Shown here one piece after another: positions 60,452-64,000 of a stretch of DNA of 64,000 nucleotides. The notes beneath the pieces were generated by a model that saw only the letters and a program-made list of their open reading frames with translations, did no database searches and was not told where the DNA came from. Every line of letters starts with the position of its first letter. The first letter of the stretch is position 1. The stretch comes from Chitinophagaceae bacterium (GTDB lineage Bacteria > Bacteroidota > Bacteroidia > Chitinophagales > Chitinophagaceae), in contig JAFKGQ010000013.1 of NCBI GenBank assembly GCA_017307755.1, positions 124,001 to 188,000 of the forward strand, in the 5' to 3' direction. The translations under genes and the position numbers were made by a program.

Positions 60452-62026
60452 TCAATATGGAGTGTTCTGTGTCAGATTAGGGTTGTTATCTACTTCGGAT
60501 TGCGGCAGGGGGAGACGATAGGATTTATTCAGCACAAAATTATTAAAGTCCGGGTCCCTGGTCTTCAACTCGTCGATACCTGTCTGGTTATCCAGCAGAC
60601 CCCAGCGTTTCAGGTCGATCCACCGCACACATTCCAGACATAACTCTAAACCTCGCTCTATCTGCAAATGTTTTCCAAACGCTGTATAATCCCCTTCTAT
60701 CGCCGCCCCATTGTAATAAGTGCTGTTGATCAGCAGGGGAAGGTTCGCCCGTTGGCGGACCCTATCCAAACATTGGATGGCGAGCGCGTTGGGGCCGTGG
60801 TTCAGCTCATTCAATATCTCTGCATAACACAATAATACATCTGCGTAACGTATTAGTCTGTAGTTGATGTCGTTCCAATAGAACTCCAGGTCCCTGCCGT
60901 TCAACTTGCTGGTGTATTTCCTGATAAACACCTGGCTGCCCCAGGTGGGGTCTTCAGTCCAGGATCTGCCATATACCAGCGAGTCGGGCTGGTCGGGAAA
61001 GTCATTTTTCCTGGCGTCATACCAAATACTGGTGAAAAGCCGTATATCATTTTTCCCATCGATGGTCTTTTCCCTTTTGAAATAATCTATCAGCCACCTT
61101 CTGGCCTGGATATTGTTCCATCCGAGCCCCTTGGGGGATGCATTCATGGCATGTTGCGTACCAAGGTTGGAAGTGGATGAGAAATCATCGTCATACCCTG
61201 TAGCGTATACTTCTGAGAATTGGATCTCAAATACGGACTCTTTATTATTCTCATTGGCATTGGTAAAGTTGTCGCCGTAATTGGGTATCAGGTCATAATA
61301 CTGCCGGCCGTCACCCTCCACCAGCCAGCTCAGGGCGTCCTTTGCCTGCTGCCATTTCTTTTGTTGCATATACGCCTTACCCAGATAGGCCAACGCGGCT
61401 CCCTTTGTAGCGCGTCCCTTGTCGACACCGGTCCACTGATCGGGCAGATTGTCGGCGGCATCTTTCAGATCGGACTCTATCTGCGCCCACACTTCCGCCG
61501 GACCGCTTTGTTTGGGGGCATCGCTGGGCTGCGAAGTCTTTAACACCAGGGGAATATTCTCCCACAGGATCTCCAGGTAGAAATAATACAAACCTCTTAA
61601 GAACTTAGCCTGCCCTGTGATCCGGCGTTTATTTTCGTCACTGGAAAATGTCACTTTATCCACATGGTCCAATACCTGGTTGGCACGGAAGATAGCCTTA
61701 TAATGATCCGACCAGATCTTATAGCCCATTTCGAAAAAATCATAATTGGTGTACTTGAACTTGGCCCACTCCTGTAGTTCTGTCCAGCCGGCCAGGCTGG
61801 TGCCGTCATCCCCATTTCCGTCCATCAGAGTATAGATATTACGGGTCCAGGTGCCTTGTTTATAAAAGGCGTTGTAGGCCGCCGTTAGACCTTGCTGCAG
61901 GTCGGCTTCCGTCTTCCAGAATTCCGCCGCCGTAAAGGTATTGGGATTGGGGACGTCCAGCACCTTTTTACAGGCGGGGAACACCGTCAATCCAATAAGT
62001 AATGTCAGTATGATCGTATGCTTCAT
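60452..62026 (-). CDS. SusD/RagB-family surface lipoprotein
   Basis: A 524-residue SusD protein with start MKHTIILTLLIG at 62026, lipobox VFPAC and mature N-terminus KKVLDVPNPNTFTAAEFWKTEADLQQGLTAAYNAFY, the classic SusD opening. TPR helices (AKFLRGLYYFYLEILWENIPLVL, LAYLGKAYMQQKKWQQAKDALSWLVEG) and the C-terminal domain (RYADVLLCYAEILNEL; YRLPLPQSEVDNNPNLTQN) follow. The upstream extension to 62227 is without family resemblance and overlaps susC. It captures the ligand above the SusC channel. It lies 17 bp after susC. Confidence 0.94.
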   Translation of the reverse strand: MKHTIILTLLIGLTVFPACKKVLDVPNPNTFTAAEFWKTEADLQQGLTAAYNAFYKQGTWTRNIYTLMDGNGDDGTSLAGWTELQEWAKFKYTNYDFFEMGYKIWSDHYKAIFRANQVLDHVDKVTFSSDENKRRITGQAKFLRGLYYFYLEILWENIPLVLKTSQPSDAPKQSGPAEVWAQIESDLKDAADNLPDQWTGVDKGRATKGAALAYLGKAYMQQKKWQQAKDALSWLVEGDGRQYYDLIPNYGDNFTNANENNKESVFEIQFSEVYATGYDDDFSSTSNLGTQHAMNASPKGLGWNNIQARRWLIDYFKREKTIDGKNDIRLFTSIWYDARKNDFPDQPDSLVYGRSWTEDPTWGSQVFIRKYTSKLNGRDLEFYWNDINYRLIRYADVLLCYAEILNELNHGPNALAIQCLDRVRQRANLPLLINSTYYNGAAIEGDYTAFGKHLQIERGLELCLECVRWIDLKRWGLLDNQTGIDELKTRDPDFNNFVLNKSYRLPLPQSEVDNNPNLTQNTPY

Positions 62027-62043
62027 AAAAATTTCTTTTTTCG

Positions 62044-64000
62044 TTAAAAACCGAATGAAAGCGAGAACAGCACGGACCTTGGGTTGGGATAGGAAGGACC
62101 GTCCACCGCCAGCGTGAATATGCCGGTGTCTTTGAAGTCCGGGTCCAGACCGGAATAGCCGGTGAAGGTAATAAGGTTGGTGGCGGTAATTCCGGCCCTC
62201 AGATTGCGCATGCGCAGCTTGTCGCAAATGTGTTGGGGGAGGTTATAGCCCAGGGCGATCTCGCCTATCCGGAAGAAGCTGCCGTTCTCCAGCCATCTGT
62301 CCTGGTCGCCCCGGCTATTACGGGTATCGCCAAAAATAAGCCGCGGTTGGGTATTGCTGTGGTTTTGCTCCGTCCATGGACTGATGTTTGAAAAGGTGTT
62401 GTTGTTGTTTGCAAAGTCGCCTGCCGTAGCCCGCGCCCCGTTCCATATCTTATATCCAAAGCGTCCGTATCCCTGTACAAGAAGATCAAAGCCTTTCCAT
62501 TGCGCTGTCAGGGACAGTCCCGCTTCGTATTTTGCCCAACCGCTGCCCACGATCTGCCGGTCGTCGCTGCTGATCTGTCCATCGCCGTTGTAGTCGTCAT
62601 ACTTTATATCACCGGGCTTCGCATTGGGTTGGATAACAGTACCGTTCTTATTTTTATAATTGTCCACCTCGGCCTGTGTCTGAAAGATCCCCAGGGTCTT
62701 GTAGAGATAAAAACTGCCCAGGGATTGCCCGATCCCGGCCTTGGTCAGGAAAGTATAGTTGGTCACTTTCCCATAACCCAGGTCCAGGACTTTGTTCCGT
62801 ATGCTGGTGAAATTGGCGGAAACGCCATAAGATACATCTCCCAGCTTATCCTTCCAGCCGAGCGTGAGCTCGATCCCCTTGTTCTGAAGACTGGCCGCGT
62901 TCACGATCGGGTTGCCTCCGTTGTTTCCCGTGCTGGCCAGGATAGGCAAGGCCACCAGCAGGTCTTTACTCTTTGCTATAAAGTACTCTCCCGTAAAGGT
63001 GAGCTTATTGTTCAGAAAGGCCGCGTCAACGCCATAGTTCTGCTGGATCTTTTTCTCCCAGGTGATATTGGTGTTCACCAGTTGGGATTGTGTGGTGCCG
63101 ATCACTACGGTTTCCGGACTGCCGAATACAGCACGAGGTGAGGTATTCATCACGGGGATATAGTCCCAGTAGCCGATGTTGGCGTTACCCAGCACGCCGT
63201 AGTTGGCCCGTATTTTCAGATCACTGATAAAAGGCACATCAAAAAAGCTTTCCTTGCTGATCCTCCAGGCGCCTGCAATCGAAGGAAAATTGCCCCAGCG
63301 CCCGCTCTCGGGCAGCCGGGAAGAACCGTCCCTGCGGATCGTACCCGTGAGCAGGTATTTATCATCGTAAGTATAGCTGATGCGTCCAAACCAGGACAAG
63401 AGCCTGGCTTCACCGTATTGTCCGCCGCCTGTCTGCGCGCCCGTGGCGGAATTCAGGGAATTATAATACTGTCCGTTTATGACAAGGGGGTTCAGCCGGG
63501 TAGTCCAGACATCTTCCGTATTGTCCTTCTGATAAGAGGCGCCCGCCAGGGCTTCTATGTCATGACGTCCAAAGCTTTTCTTAAAATTATAGGTATTTTC
63601 CACCAGCAACGTTTGGTGTTTGTTCATGGACTTGGTAATGTAGTCATCGTCGTTCGCCTGGCCCATGGTCCAGTTGCCTCTTTTCCGCAACGTGTTGTCG
63701 TTCTCAAAGTCAGCGGTATAGCCAAAATTGAGCTTTGCGGTTAGTGCATTGAACAGTCGTACCTGGGCGAAAACGTTGCCCCGGATAGTATTCGATTTAT
63801 TGACCACTCCCATAATGTCTTGTTGAGCGACGGGGTTCAGGGCGTATGTATTGGCGCTGTCCGGATTGCCAAAGCCATAGCCCCCGGGTTGATGCAAGGG
63901 GTCATGCACCCTGACTGTGGGCGGCATGGAGATAAGGTCTGCAAAGGGATTGCCCGTCATGCCGTCCTGTCGCGTGGAAAGGAAGTAGAGGTTCTCGCCA
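62044..64000 (-). CDS. SusC/RagA-family TonB-dependent transporter, C-terminal part (5' end outside window)
   Basis: The frame is open to the right edge of the window, so the ATG at 63960 is internal and only about the last 650 residues are seen. Upstream of it the protein reads GENLYFLSTRQDG, then MTGNPFADLISMPPTVRVHD. The beta-barrel shows typical SusC segments (WFGRISYTYDDKYLLTGTIRRDGSSRL, SIAGAWRISKE, LKIRANYGVLGN, FRIGEIALGYNLP) and closes with PNPRSVLFSLSFGF. With the SusD and the fusion enzyme it forms a transport locus whose regulator should lie upstream, outside the window. Confidence 0.94.
   Translation of the reverse strand, partial: GENLYFLSTRQDGMTGNPFADLISMPPTVRVHDPLHQPGGYGFGNPDSANTYALNPVAQQDIMGVVNKSNTIRGNVFAQVRLFNALTAKLNFGYTADFENDNTLRKRGNWTMGQANDDDYITKSMNKHQTLLVENTYNFKKSFGRHDIEALAGASYQKDNTEDVWTTRLNPLVINGQYYNSLNSATGAQTGGGQYGEARLLSWFGRISYTYDDKYLLTGTIRRDGSSRLPESGRWGNFPSIAGAWRISKESFFDVPFISDLKIRANYGVLGNANIGYWDYIPVMNTSPRAVFGSPETVVIGTTQSQLVNTNITWEKKIQQNYGVDAAFLNNKLTFTGEYFIAKSKDLLVALPILASTGNNGGNPIVNAASLQNKGIELTLGWKDKLGDVSYGVSANFTSIRNKVLDLGYGKVTNYTFLTKAGIGQSLGSFYLYKTLGIFQTQAEVDNYKNKNGTVIQPNAKPGDIKYDDYNGDGQISSDDRQIVGSGWAKYEAGLSLTAQWKGFDLLVQGYGRFGYKIWNGARATAGDFANNNNTFSNISPWTEQNHSNTQPRLIFGDTRNSRGDQDRWLENGSFFRIGEIALGYNLPQHICDKLRMRNLRAGITATNLITFTGYSGLDPDFKDTGIFTLAVDGPSYPNPRSVLFSLSFGF

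Overview
The window comes from a Bacteroidota chromosome, most likely a Chitinophaga-like member of the Chitinophagaceae. The lineage evidence is two SusC/SusD pairs, FecR/ECF-sigma regulated TonB receptors, a gliding/T9SS type B C-terminal domain, a Bacteroidota-type (subtype iii) type VI secretion locus and TAnnTTTG-like -7 boxes. No rRNA, tRNA, CRISPR array or insertion sequence was seen. Genes are tightly packed, and most lie in long operons on the minus strand.

Layout. 1-5.9 kb: the 3' end of an AsmA-like gene, a three-gene SRPBCC/ArsR/SRPBCC operon with two perfect operator palindromes, a T9SS-secreted protein, a six-repeat FG-GAP/VCBS protein and small membrane proteins. 6.3-7.6 kb: an A+T-rich HTH/PIN toxin-antitoxin pair. 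7.5-17.0 kb: sigma factor, FecR, SusC, SusD, DUF5689 lipoprotein and metallophosphoesterase, an uptake operon that probably handles a phosphoester substrate. 17.2 kb: an exported alpha/beta hydrolase.

18.0-38.3 kb: a T6SSiii locus on the minus strand in the order tssE-F-G-N-K-O-P-H-B-C, a 363-bp gap, then tssD-tssD-vgrG-(helical adaptor)-rhs-immunity. The Rhs protein carries a PAAR-like N-terminus and ends in a 142-residue deaminase-like domain (HAE ... CxxC), followed by an acidic candidate immunity gene. A Tle/DUF2235-like lipase gene diverges from tssE. The envelope genes tssQ and tssR are not in this window.

38.5-41.8 kb: lipase, an orphan histidine-kinase-type ATPase fragment, a Crp-family regulator, an SMR (SugE/Gdx-like) transporter and a small exported protein. 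41.9-57.6 kb: a nine-gene operon of FecR, an STN-type TonB receptor, two DUF4397-like lipoproteins, four consecutive double-fasciclin lipoproteins and an Oar-like TonB receptor, with a divergent ECF sigma gene. It contains no SusD; the fasciclin/DUF4397 lipoproteins occupy that place. This operon and the Rhs deaminase module are the best candidates for undescribed biology. 58.3-64.0 kb: a SusC (cut by the window edge)/SusD pair with a beta-propeller plus nucleoside-hydrolase-like fusion enzyme.
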